In this document: piece after piece, positions 42,029 to 50,630 of the stretch | Layout of the letters: the number at the start of each line of letters is the position of its first letter | Numbering within the stretch: position 1 is the first letter of the stretch | Origin: Jeotgalibaca sp052266715 | Lineage (GTDB): Bacteria; Bacillota; Bacilli; Lactobacillales; Aerococcaceae | NCBI GenBank assembly: GCA_052266715.1 | Contig: JBQPRB010000006.1 | Length of the DNA stretch: 64,000 nucleotides | Strand: one strand, 5' to 3' | Notes under the pieces: generated by a model | What the model was told of the DNA's origin: nothing | What the model saw: the letters and a program-made list of their open reading frames with translations, nothing else | Database searches by the model: none | Program-made: the position numbers and the translations under genes

Positions 42029-42058
42029 GCCGCATTTCATTAAGAAATGCGGCTTTTA
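42029..42058 (+). terminator. Rho-independent terminator
   Basis: GCCGCATTTC/GAAATGCGGC around ATTAA, then TTTT. Confidence 0.88.
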
Positions 42059-42139
42059 TAGTTAAACTCGTCTATACTAGCAACCACCATTCCAATTCGG
42101 TATACTTATTAAAGAATAATCCGGAAAGGAACTCACATT

Positions 42140-42907
42140 ATGCAAAAAGAAACAGCTTTAGTAACCGGCGCCAGTTCCGGTATTGGGCGTGAAATCGCCA
42201 TCCAACTCAGCAAACGGGGTTACGATCTAATTTTGGTGGCGCGTCGCAAAGAGCGTCTCGAAGAAATTGCACAAGCAATTACAACAAACTGCCAAATCAT
42301 TACCGCGGACCTAAGTAATCTTGACGAAACCCGCGCCCTATACGATAAAACCAAGGATCAAAATATAACTGTACTTATTAACTCAGCGGGATACGGGCTT
42401 TTGGGCGATATGGCCACCACCGACATTGACCGCGAACTGAACATGATCAACCTGAACATCACGGCACTTCACCTTTTGACGAAGCTGTTCTTACGTGATT
42501 TTATGAAAAAAAACAAAGGCCACATCCTGAACGTTTCTTCATCAGCCGGCCTGATGCCAGCGGGTCCGTATATGGCAACGTACTACGCAACCAAAGCGTA
42601 TGTAACCAGCCTTACCCACGCCATCAACCAGGAATTAAAGGATCAAAACAGTAAGGTCATTGTCAGCGCACTTTGCCCAGGACCGGTTGATACCGAGTTT
42701 AACGCAGTTGCCGGAGTATCCTTTGGGCTTCCAAGCATAACAGCTGAAGCTTGTGCCCGTTACGGTATCCGTCATTTATTTAGAGGCCAAGCCATCATCG
42801 TACCCGGATTCACCATGAAAGCTGCCACAACTTTAGCAAAAATAGTACCACGCAACATCGTCGTTAAGGTTGCTGGTCATCAACAAAAGAAAAAGAGGGA
42901 TGCTTAA
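42140..42907 (+). CDS. Short-chain dehydrogenase/reductase
   Basis: A 255-residue classical SDR. Cofactor loop TGASSGIGREIA, NSAGYG near residue 83, catalytic Ser in VSSSAG near 132 and YYATK (Tyr/Lys) near 149-153 are all present. R34-R35 after strand 2 suggest NADP preference. The hydrophobic C-terminus is like DltE-type SDRs. Substrate is unknown. Its stop overlaps the acetyltransferase start by one base, so the two are translationally coupled. Confidence 0.92.
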   Translation: MQKETALVTGASSGIGREIAIQLSKRGYDLILVARRKERLEEIAQAITTNCQIITADLSNLDETRALYDKTKDQNITVLINSAGYGLLGDMATTDIDRELNMINLNITALHLLTKLFLRDFMKKNKGHILNVSSSAGLMPAGPYMATYYATKAYVTSLTHAINQELKDQNSKVIVSALCPGPVDTEFNAVAGVSFGLPSITAEACARYGIRHLFRGQAIIVPGFTMKAATTLAKIVPRNIVVKVAGHQQKKKRDA

Positions 42908-43518
42908 TGATTCAAAAAGAACGGATGTTGTCAGGAGAATTATACATGGCTGAGGGAGAAGTCCTTCTTCAAGACCGTCATAAAAATAGAACAATTTTAC
43001 ATGAATTGAACCAAACGAACCATCTTCAAATAGACCGTCGCCAGGAATTATTGAAAGACTTATTGGGTAAAACGGGAGAGAAGTTTACAATTCAGACGCC
43101 GTTCTACTGTGATTATGGCAATAATATTTATATTGGCGAGAAATTCTATGCTAATTTTGACTGTTTGATTCTTGATGTAGCAGAGGTCCATATTGGCGAC
43201 AACGTCATGTTCGGACCGCGTGTTAACATTTTTACGGCTGGTCATCCGATTGATGCAGAAATTCGTAACACAAACCTGGAATTCGGTTTGCCGGTCAATA
43301 TTGGCAATAATGTCTGGGTAGGCGGGAATGTAACCATTAATCCTGGTGTTAACATCGGCGACAACGTTGTGATTGGCTCAGGCTCAGTCGTTACCAAAAA
43401 TATTCCAAGTAACACCATCGCAGTAGGTAATCCATGCCGGGTCTTAAGAGAGATAACCGAAGCAGACACGGCCTATTGGCAAGGAAAAAAAGACCAATAT
43501 GAAACAGAAATGAAGTAA
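42907..43518 (+). CDS. maa: Maltose/sugar O-acetyltransferase (LbH fold)
   Basis: A 203-residue left-handed beta-helix acetyltransferase of the maltose/galactoside acetyltransferase group. The N-terminal MLSGELYMA block and hexapeptide repeats (NIGNNVWVGGNVTINPG, NIGDNVVIGSGSVVTKN) are diagnostic. Catalytic His is in FTAGHPID near residue 117. It moves acetyl from acetyl-CoA to a sugar hydroxyl, probably as detoxification. It forms an operon with the SDR gene. Confidence 0.92.
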   Translation: MIQKERMLSGELYMAEGEVLLQDRHKNRTILHELNQTNHLQIDRRQELLKDLLGKTGEKFTIQTPFYCDYGNNIYIGEKFYANFDCLILDVAEVHIGDNVMFGPRVNIFTAGHPIDAEIRNTNLEFGLPVNIGNNVWVGGNVTINPGVNIGDNVVIGSGSVVTKNIPSNTIAVGNPCRVLREITEADTAYWQGKKDQYETEMK

Positions 43519-43522
43519 AAGA

Positions 43523-43551
43523 AACATCCCTGTTTTTGCAGGGATGTTTTA
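43523..43551 (+). terminator. Rho-independent terminator
   Basis: AACATCCCTG/CAGGGATGTT, 6-nt loop, T-rich tail. Confidence 0.85.
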
Positions 43552-43679
43552 TTTTGCACAATATATTTCTATTTGTTTTGGGCAACTAATAGCATTTAAA
43601 GGGGGAACGTGATATAATTTGTAATGTTATTTTTACCCTTACACGTAATGACGTTAAGGTTTTGAAAGGAGATACCTAA

Positions 43680-45932
43680 GTGACCAATGAATCCATGCAA
43701 CAAGAACAGGAACGGATGGATTATGTTATATCTGTCATTACCGAAGAAGCGGAACGCTTAAAGTCGGAATATACCACTAAATTGGATATTCAAAAGCAAC
43801 TATTGAAACAATCTTCAGAAATTCGAATCAATAATAGTTCCAATGAGGCGATGTGGGAATCCTCCGGAGAATTACGTGAATTCGAACAAAATCTTACCAT
43901 AAAAAGTAATGAATTGACTCAGGTTCAAAATAGAAGAACAATCCTTGAAAAAATGCAAGAAGACCCATACTTTGGTCGCATCGATTACCACAATGTAGCT
44001 GATCCTGAAGATGAGCAAATTTATGTCGGTATCGGATCTTTATTTGATGACGAAGATAATCTGGTTGTGGACTGGCGTGCGCCTATCTCAGCCTTGTACT
44101 ATGAAGGAAATGTCGGTGATCAAGTAAAAATAAAAATCGGCGACAAATTCCAGGCTTTCGAAGTTGATCTTAAACGTCAATTCCGAGTTAAAGACGGTGA
44201 AATTACCGGCATGATTGATACGGATAACGTTATGGGGGATCCTTATTTGATGGAAGTGCTGGAAGGCAGTTCAACCAATCAAATGGGTCCTGTGGTCGCA
44301 ACTTTACAAAAAGAACAAAACCGGATTGTCCGGGATAACTTACCACGCAATGTCTTGATTCAAGGGGTTGCTGGATCCGGTAAAACCGTCGTTATGATGC
44401 AAAAAATTGCTTATTTGCTTTACGCATTTCGTACGCATTTGAAAGCAGACGAAATCCTGCTGTTTTCACCTAACCGTATTTTTCAGGCCTATATTTCCCA
44501 AGTTTTACCATCACTAGGGGAATGGGATGTGGAAGGGAACACATTCCCGCAATTTATCCAACACCGGGTTTCAAACTTTGATCCGATTCCTTCTGATGTC
44601 GGTGAAAGTTCGAAATTCCAGATTGTAAAAGGAAGCTCCGCTTTCTATGAAGCGTTGGAGCGCTACAGTCGTCTTTTGAAAAAGAAATACCTTCTTTTCC
44701 GGGATATCATGCGTGAAGATGAAGTCCTTATTTCAAAAGAAGAAATTCAGAACATATATAAAGGTATCGAGAGCAAAGGCTCTTTAGCATCCAAGCTCGA
44801 TATTTTACGCGTTAGCTTAATGCAACGTTTGGAAGAATTAAAACTGGAACATCTTTCAGCTGACTGGGTGGATGACGCCTTGCAGCATTATGGCACAGAC
44901 AGAATTCACCAATTCGAAAGTCAAACACATAATATCGTGAAAATGGAAGGCTACCTTCGTAAACAAATCGTGGCAGATGCTTTTAGAAGTATCGAACGCC
45001 GTGTCAACAGCCAAGGCTATATCCGTTACACTGCGCAATACTTGCATTTTCTACGTTCGGTTCCGCAATTGATCGATTTGGAACCATTCGGCCTTACAGC
45101 TGAAGAATGGGCAACCCATGTAGGAGCCGTGATGGAAAAAATGAAGGAAAATAAACTTTCATTGTACGATATGACGGGTTATTATGCGCTTCTTCTGCAA
45201 ATGAAGGGGATGCTGACACAAAAAGCGTATCAATACATTTGTATTGATGAAATCCAGGACTTCACGCCATTTCAATTGCGTTTGTTGAAGAAGTTGTATC
45301 CACGCGCACGCTACATCATGGCAGGAGACTTGAACCAAAACATCTGGCAAAATCGCCTGAGCTATAAAGAGTTGAAGGTTATTTTTGAAGAGGAAGAAAT
45401 CAGTCGCCACCTGTTGTTGACGAGCTATCGTTCCACACGGGAAATCATGGCTTTCGCGGATCAGTTTGCCTTATTGAATGATCATCCAGCCCAACCAATC
45501 CGTAGCCGGAGAAAACCTGAAGTGTTATATAGGGAAGCATCCAGCTTCGATGAAACATTGAAAAGTCGTTTGGCTGAGCATGTTGGTAAAGGCGAGCGCA
45601 TTGCTTTCTTGACTCCAACTGGCCAAGCTATTGAAAAAATAAAACCATTCCTTGAATCTTGGGGTGTGGATCATCAAATCATTATGAACGATGACTCCAT
45701 CATGAACAAGCAAGTCGTTGCCATGCCAATTGGACTGGCAAAAGGTCTGGAATTCGATGTCGTTGTGGCTTGTGGTACAGATGATATACTGGATACAATT
45801 ACTGATACAAGTAGCCAACAAGTTTGGTACACCATCTTCAGCCGGGCAATGCACCAGTTATACGTGGTGACTTCAAACGAACAATCACATTTATTAAAAG
45901 ACGTTGAAGCTGAAATTTACGAAACAATATAA
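43680..45932 (+). CDS. helD: HelD-type RNA polymerase recycling helicase
   Basis: A 750-residue UvrD/Rep-like superfamily 1 ATPase. The N-terminal coiled coil (residues 1-95) enters the polymerase channels in known HelD proteins. Walker A is GVAGSGKTVVMM near residue 228, Walker B-like CIDEIQDFTPFQL near 520 and MAGDLNQNIWQ near 546. HelD releases stalled polymerase from DNA. The start is GTG behind AAAGGAG, and TATAAT lies at 43613-43618. Length fits the family. It is monocistronic. Confidence 0.93.
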   Translation: MTNESMQQEQERMDYVISVITEEAERLKSEYTTKLDIQKQLLKQSSEIRINNSSNEAMWESSGELREFEQNLTIKSNELTQVQNRRTILEKMQEDPYFGRIDYHNVADPEDEQIYVGIGSLFDDEDNLVVDWRAPISALYYEGNVGDQVKIKIGDKFQAFEVDLKRQFRVKDGEITGMIDTDNVMGDPYLMEVLEGSSTNQMGPVVATLQKEQNRIVRDNLPRNVLIQGVAGSGKTVVMMQKIAYLLYAFRTHLKADEILLFSPNRIFQAYISQVLPSLGEWDVEGNTFPQFIQHRVSNFDPIPSDVGESSKFQIVKGSSAFYEALERYSRLLKKKYLLFRDIMREDEVLISKEEIQNIYKGIESKGSLASKLDILRVSLMQRLEELKLEHLSADWVDDALQHYGTDRIHQFESQTHNIVKMEGYLRKQIVADAFRSIERRVNSQGYIRYTAQYLHFLRSVPQLIDLEPFGLTAEEWATHVGAVMEKMKENKLSLYDMTGYYALLLQMKGMLTQKAYQYICIDEIQDFTPFQLRLLKKLYPRARYIMAGDLNQNIWQNRLSYKELKVIFEEEEISRHLLLTSYRSTREIMAFADQFALLNDHPAQPIRSRRKPEVLYREASSFDETLKSRLAEHVGKGERIAFLTPTGQAIEKIKPFLESWGVDHQIIMNDDSIMNKQVVAMPIGLAKGLEFDVVVACGTDDILDTITDTSSQQVWYTIFSRAMHQLYVVTSNEQSHLLKDVEAEIYETI

Positions 45933-45936
45933 AACA

Positions 45937-45981
45937 AAAAATGGTTCACATCATCCATAGGGGATGGCGTGAGCCATTTTT
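45937..45981. terminator. Bidirectional terminator
   Basis: AAAAATGGTTCAC pairs with GTGAGCCATTTTT (one G-T pair), with an inner ATCC/GGAT stem, between convergent genes. Confidence 0.88.
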
Positions 45982-45995
45982 GCATAGAACTTTTC

Positions 45996-46649
45996 CTAAA
46001 CCGACTCAGCGTCTTTCTTTAAGTTTAATTGTTCCGATTCTAAAAGCATATCAGAAAAATATTTGCGGAAATGCTGAACCAGAGGCCCCATCAAGAAGCC
46101 GGATACTACTGTCACAACACCAACTGTAGCACCTAGTAAGAAACCGATGATGATACAAATAATGTCTGATATAATCCGCGCAACCTGAAAAGAAATTTTG
46201 CCGTTGGAACGTTCTTCAATAATGATTGGCATCGCATCATAAGGCGCAACACCACGGTCAGCTGCGATGTACATACCTGCACCAATCGCCAAGACCAAAC
46301 TTCCGATTACGGCAAAAAGGATGCGCATCGCCAAGCTATAAGAATCACCAAACTGGCCCAGTATGGTTGAGACGGTAAAATCAGAAACATAACCAACAAT
46401 GGCAATGTTGAAAATTGTGCCAATTCCCAGCAGGTGACGCCCAAAGATAAATACCAGCACCAAACCGATGGCATTTACCAAAAGTAAATACGTTCCAAAA
46501 GAAAGTCCAAAAGTAGCGCTCATACCTAGATTGAAAGTTGAAAAAGGATCAGTTCCTAAATCAGCCAAACGTGCTATCCCGATTGCAATTCCGATTAAAA
46601 AGACACCCAGCAAAGAAAACATAATCCGATTCCATTGATTTTTGTTCAA
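45996..46649 (-). CDS. YitT/YczE-family membrane protein
   Basis: A 217-residue integral membrane protein with about five segments. The blocks LGTDPFSTFNLGMS near residue 31 and DRGVAPYDAMPIIIEE near 130 mark the YczE/YyaS/YitT group. Function is not established. The start is TTG, 8 nt behind GAGG. It is convergent with helD and divergent from the first GntP permease. Confidence 0.85.
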   Translation of the reverse strand: MNKNQWNRIMFSLLGVFLIGIAIGIARLADLGTDPFSTFNLGMSATFGLSFGTYLLLVNAIGLVLVFIFGRHLLGIGTIFNIAIVGYVSDFTVSTILGQFGDSYSLAMRILFAVIGSLVLAIGAGMYIAADRGVAPYDAMPIIIEERSNGKISFQVARIISDIICIIIGFLLGATVGVVTVVSGFLMGPLVQHFRKYFSDMLLESEQLNLKKDAESV

Positions 46650-46822
46650 TATTGATACCTCATTTTCAAATATTTGTTGACTACTTGATTCTAGAAGGTT
46701 TTATCACGAGTGTCAAGAAACCGATTGCGATTCCATTATTTTGGTGGTTATTTTTGCAAAGGTATAGTACATTGTTAAATGAAGTGAGCGTTTTCTCTAA
46801 TTTATAGTTGGGGGAAAGTCAA

Positions 46823-48148
46823 ATGAGTTTAGGTTTAATCAGCCTTATCAGTATTATATTAGGACTAATTATTTTAGTTATCCTTTCTTTTAAAGGAGTT
46901 TCAATTTTAGTATTAGGACCATTAATTAGTGCAGCAGTGTTATTTCTTTCGCGCGAATCAGTTACGGCTGGGATGAACGGCGCCTATGCCGAAACTTTTG
47001 CCGCATTTATTCAAAATAATTTCCTTATTTTTTTAGCAGCCAGTATTCTTGGTGCGATGTTGGGGGAATCTGGGGCTGCCAATGATATCGCGTATGGGAT
47101 TATCAAAATGACTTCCCGTTCTGGAAAAAATGCCAAATTTTTAACTTTGATGGGGCTATCTTTCATTACCGCGCTCCTTACAATGGGTGGGGTCAGTAGT
47201 TTTGTAATCGTCTTTACTGTTGCTCCAATTTGTAAACAACTATTCAAAAAAATGAATATTCCTTGGCATCTTGTGATGGCAGTACTGGTTTTGGGCGGAT
47301 CGCAATTTACCCAAGCAACACCCGGATCACCAGCAATCATGAACCTTATTCCAATCGAATATTTAGGAACCACAGCCACTGCTGCTCCGTGGATGGGATT
47401 AATTACTTCGATTGCTGCAATTGCAGGTGGAGCTGCCTATATCAAATTTGAACTTATGCGGGCGGAACGTAAACAAGAAACTTTTTTGGAAACAGGGTAT
47501 ATGTTTGATAAGACAATGAAGTCAAAAGAAATCGAGATCGAGAAGGTCGGCTCGATACTAAAGGCCTTGACACCTTCGATTGTACTCTTGGTCGCCTTGA
47601 ATGTATTTAAGCTGCCGCCTGTATTGACATTGTTCATTGCAATCCTTGTCTGTGCGGTTTTGTACTGGGGGAACTATAGTAACCTTCCGGAAACAATTTC
47701 TCGTGGTGCCGTATCTGCATCCAATTCCATTATCAATGTTTGTGCAATCGTTGGTTTTGCAGGTGTTATCAAGGTTGTTCCTGGTTTCGCTTATTTAATC
47801 AATGGTCTTGCAGCTATTCCAGGGCCACCTTTGTTACAACTGGTATTAGCAACCAATATTATGGCAGCCATAACCGGTTCCGCAACTGCGGCAGAAGGGT
47901 TATCTCTAGAAACTTTTTCCAGTCAATTTATTCAGGCAGGGTATGATCCAAACATCATCCATCGCCTCATCAATCTTTCAGGTTGCGGTATGGATGCCAT
48001 GCCGCACAATGGATCTTTAATCAATCGCTTGGAATTTACCAAGCTTACTCATAAGCAAGGTTTTATGCATGAATTTATCGTAGGTGGGATTATCCCGTTT
48101 CTTGTTTCTGTTTTGGCAGTATTTCTTGCCGAAATCGGTATTGTTTAA
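46823..48148 (+). CDS. GntP-family permease, copy 1 (probable glucarate transporter)
   Basis: A 441-residue proton-coupled permease of the GntP/citrate-type family with about twelve segments. Motifs include GESGAANDIAYGIIK near residue 84, TPGSPAIMNLIPIEYLGT near 169 and SGCGMDAMPHNGSLINRL near 391. It is about half identical by eye to the second copy at 54.5 kb and borders the glucarate genes, so it probably imports glucarate or a related acid. ATG at 46823 follows TTGGGGGAAAG. A 170-bp palindromic repeat follows. Confidence 0.85.
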   Translation: MSLGLISLISIILGLIILVILSFKGVSILVLGPLISAAVLFLSRESVTAGMNGAYAETFAAFIQNNFLIFLAASILGAMLGESGAANDIAYGIIKMTSRSGKNAKFLTLMGLSFITALLTMGGVSSFVIVFTVAPICKQLFKKMNIPWHLVMAVLVLGGSQFTQATPGSPAIMNLIPIEYLGTTATAAPWMGLITSIAAIAGGAAYIKFELMRAERKQETFLETGYMFDKTMKSKEIEIEKVGSILKALTPSIVLLVALNVFKLPPVLTLFIAILVCAVLYWGNYSNLPETISRGAVSASNSIINVCAIVGFAGVIKVVPGFAYLINGLAAIPGPPLLQLVLATNIMAAITGSATAAEGLSLETFSSQFIQAGYDPNIIHRLINLSGCGMDAMPHNGSLINRLEFTKLTHKQGFMHEFIVGGIIPFLVSVLAVFLAEIGIV

Positions 48149-48156
48149 AAACCAAA

Positions 48157-48326
48157 GAGTGCTCAAAAAGGCGTTTAGCCCCGAACCACTGGAACGAATA
48201 AGCACAGGATGGTCGCAGACCATCTGAGCATTATTCGTGAAGTGGCGTCGGGGCTGCCTTTTTTGAGCACGTTTGTGTTGAAGTATTCGTAAATAGATAA
48301 GGGTCTGGGCGTTATTTCCCAGACCC
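48157..48326. repeat. 170-bp palindromic repeat, copy 1
   Basis: A long imperfect palindrome: GTGCTCAAAAAGGC with GCCTTTTTTGAGCAC, AGCCCCGA with TCGGGGCT, CCACT with AGTGG, CGAATAA with TTATTCG, and GATGGT with ACCATC at the tip. A short linker and a GGGTCTGGG/CCCAGACCC hairpin with T6 complete it. Copy 2 at 55.9 kb is nearly identical. It resembles miniature, non-coding dispersed elements of enterococci in size and form. Confidence 0.88.
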
Positions 48327-48336
48327 TGGTTTTTTG
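48301..48336 (+). terminator. Terminator at the end of repeat copy 1
   Basis: GGGTCTGGG/CCCAGACCC, then TGG and six T. It serves the permease gene. Confidence 0.82.
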
Positions 48337-48357
48337 GGTAATTATGCCGAAATACCT

Positions 48358-49491
48358 TCAATGGATTTGCTTGCGCATGACATTGTATAACTTAAAAGCC
48401 AAGGACAGGATCACGTAATCGTCAATTTGGCGTGGATCATAGCCCGTTAGTTTTTCCAACTTTATCAATTTATATTGAAGTGTATTTTTATGAATGAACA
48501 ATTGGTCTGCAGTCTTGTAGTTACTTCCATTATTATTGCCGTATATTGTAAGGATTTCGGAAAATTCCTCTTTCTCTTCTTCAGATAACTTTCCTAGGAT
48601 TTTGTTTACGAATTGTGTTTCAACGTCTAAATCCAGAGTTGTTAAAATGATCCCTAAATCCAAGTCATTATAATTTTCAATGGCGGCATCAGAATTTATT
48701 AAAGCCCAATCCAATGCTATTTGCGCCCGCTCAAAGCTGCTATGAAAATCTTTAATAGTGTTACACTTCGTACCAATACCAAATTTTAGATGCAAGCCCA
48801 ATTGGGACTCAGCATCATTGCCGATTTTCTGTAAAATAAATTCATACCTTTCAATGGTAACGTTTGCATTTAATGCAAGCCTTATTTTTGAACCATTCAC
48901 ATTAAAGAGGTTCTGCGGATCATAAACCAACGCTCTTCTTAACAGTAAGGATAGTTTTTCGCTTTTTTCATCATTCAATGCTGCAAAATTAGTTATCTCC
49001 CCAAATGCAGCGATGCGTTCCAAAGATAAATCCACATTAAGTAAACCTGCCAAATGAAGAATATTTTGGACTTCTCCAGTTTCTGAAATCAGCTGCTCTA
49101 TAAGGAAACGATAGTTTTCCCGCTTTTTAAAAGAAACATCTTTCAACCAAGCATCTTTAATCAAAATTTCCGTCATGTTTTTTATGATTTTGCCATATTT
49201 CTCAACTTCTTTTATATCGCCCGTAATCCCTATAACGCCAACCATATCTAAATCACTGTAAACAGGAACGTTAATTCCTTTTTTTGTCCCGGCATACTGT
49301 CCTTCATAATCAATGATGAGGTCTTCTTTGCTTCTCATCACTTCTTGGGCTCCACCGTGAGATTTTCCTATACGGCTCTCGTCAGTACTGGCGATGATGA
49401 TGCTATCCATATCGATAAAGTTTAATTCTTGATTGATTATTTCCTTCATGCTGACAACAATATTTTGAGCCAAACTTTGTTCAATTTTCAT
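48358..49491 (-). CDS. cdaR: CdaR-type sugar diacid regulator
   Basis: A 377-residue regulator. The N-terminal sugar-diacid recognition domain (residues 1-130) includes ESRIGKSHGGAQEVM near 38. The C-terminal PucR-type helix-turn-helix reads NNNGSNYKTADQLFIHKNTLQYKLIKLEKL in two parts near 320-350. CdaR of E. coli activates glucarate, galactarate and glycerate genes. It is divergent from garR with a 162-nt gap, the usual place for its operators. ATG follows TTTGGAGG. Confidence 0.9.
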   Translation of the reverse strand: MKIEQSLAQNIVVSMKEIINQELNFIDMDSIIIASTDESRIGKSHGGAQEVMRSKEDLIIDYEGQYAGTKKGINVPVYSDLDMVGVIGITGDIKEVEKYGKIIKNMTEILIKDAWLKDVSFKKRENYRFLIEQLISETGEVQNILHLAGLLNVDLSLERIAAFGEITNFAALNDEKSEKLSLLLRRALVYDPQNLFNVNGSKIRLALNANVTIERYEFILQKIGNDAESQLGLHLKFGIGTKCNTIKDFHSSFERAQIALDWALINSDAAIENYNDLDLGIILTTLDLDVETQFVNKILGKLSEEEKEEFSEILTIYGNNNGSNYKTADQLFIHKNTLQYKLIKLEKLTGYDPRQIDDYVILSLAFKLYNVMRKQIH

Positions 49492-49552
49492 CTAATTTCC
49501 TCCAAAGATGTTTTATGGAACATGAATCAAGCCCATTATACCTAATAAACTT

Positions 49553-49614
49553 GTTTTGTGAACTATATAATTTAAAAAAAGAACAACGTATACTAAATGT
49601 ATTGAAACGCTTAC
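49553..49614 (+). promoter_or_regulatory. Promoter of the glucarate operon
   Basis: TATATAA (49564-49570), TATACT (-10, 49589-49594) and CGCTTAC (49608-49614), with no TTGACA-like -35. The same three elements at the same spacing precede the second permease gene. Poor -35 boxes agree with activation by CdaR at the TATATAA region. GAAACGCTTAC may be a degenerate cre. Confidence 0.55.
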
Positions 49615-49653
49615 TTCGCAAACACTGAAAGAATAGAGAGGGGAACATATATA

Positions 49654-50562
49654 ATGAAAGTTGGATTTGTAGGATTAGGAATCATGGGGAAACCAATGGC
49701 GAAAAACGTCTTAAAAGCTGGTTATGAGTTGAAAGTATATGACTTTAATGAAGCTTCTGTACAGGAAGTCGTTGCAGAAGGCGGACAGCCAGCATTATCC
49801 GGTAAGGAAGTTGCAGAGTTTGCAGACGTAGTCATTACGATGCTTCCCAATTCACCACATGTTAAGTCAGCTTTGTTTGCTGAAAATGGAATTGCGGAAG
49901 GCTTATCGTTAGGGAAAACAGTCATTGACATGAGCTCTATTTCTCCGGTGGCAAGTCGTGAATTTGCAAGCGAACTTGAAAAAAATGGTGTCAGTTTCCT
50001 AGATGCCCCTGTATCAGGTGGCGAGCCCGGAGCTATCGCTGGAACCATAGCTGTGATGGTTGGGGGTCAAAAGGAAGTATTTGATAAATACTACGATTTA
50101 TTGATGTCCATGTCATCTTCCGCAACATATGTTGGTGAGGTAGGGGCTGGTAACGTTACAAAATTAGCGAACCAAATGATTGTGGCCATTAACATTGCCG
50201 CAGTCAGCGAAGCATTATCTTTAGCTACGAAAGCTGGTGTAGATCCAGAGTTGGTCTATGAAGCAATCAAGGGTGGTTTAGCAGGAAGTAACGTATTGAA
50301 TCAAAAAGGACCAAAAATTTTGGGACAAGATTTTTCACCCGGCTTCCGAATCGAACTACATATCAAAGATTTGCAAAATGCCCTTGATGCGGCTCATGAA
50401 TCACATGTGTCTGTGCCATTAACTTCGCAATTAATGGAAATTATGCAATCATTGAAAGTTCATGGACATGAAAAAGACGATCATTCAGCAGTAGCACGTT
50501 ATTACCAAGCAATCAATAATTTGACGATTGAAAGTCAAAAATCAGCAGAAACAGCTAACTAA
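49654..50562 (+). CDS. garR: Tartronate semialdehyde reductase (2-hydroxy-3-oxopropionate reductase)
   Basis: A 302-residue beta-hydroxyacid dehydrogenase. NAD motif GLGIMGKPMAKN, substrate segment DAPVSGGEPGA near residue 116 and catalytic Lys in GNVTKLANQMIV near 170 are all intact. It reduces tartronate semialdehyde to D-glycerate. It is first of four co-directional glucarate genes and divergent from cdaR. Start ATG behind GAGAGGGG. Confidence 0.95.
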   Translation: MKVGFVGLGIMGKPMAKNVLKAGYELKVYDFNEASVQEVVAEGGQPALSGKEVAEFADVVITMLPNSPHVKSALFAENGIAEGLSLGKTVIDMSSISPVASREFASELEKNGVSFLDAPVSGGEPGAIAGTIAVMVGGQKEVFDKYYDLLMSMSSSATYVGEVGAGNVTKLANQMIVAINIAAVSEALSLATKAGVDPELVYEAIKGGLAGSNVLNQKGPKILGQDFSPGFRIELHIKDLQNALDAAHESHVSVPLTSQLMEIMQSLKVHGHEKDDHSAVARYYQAINNLTIESQKSAETAN

Positions 50563-50579
50563 AACTAAAAATACAAACG

Positions 50580-50604
50580 TAGAGCCTGTTGAAGGCAGGC
50601 TCTA
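50580..50604 (+). other. Hairpin between garR and gudD
   Basis: TAGAGCCTG/CAGGCTCTA without a T-run. It is probably an mRNA processing or stability element inside the operon, not a terminator. Confidence 0.5.
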
Positions 50605-50630
50605 TCTACATAAAAAAGGAGAATATAAAA

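Noticed and set aside
46781..46796. cre site before the first GntP permease (GTGAGCGTTTTC)
   Set aside because: Three mismatches to the consensus at key positions; too weak to list as a feature.
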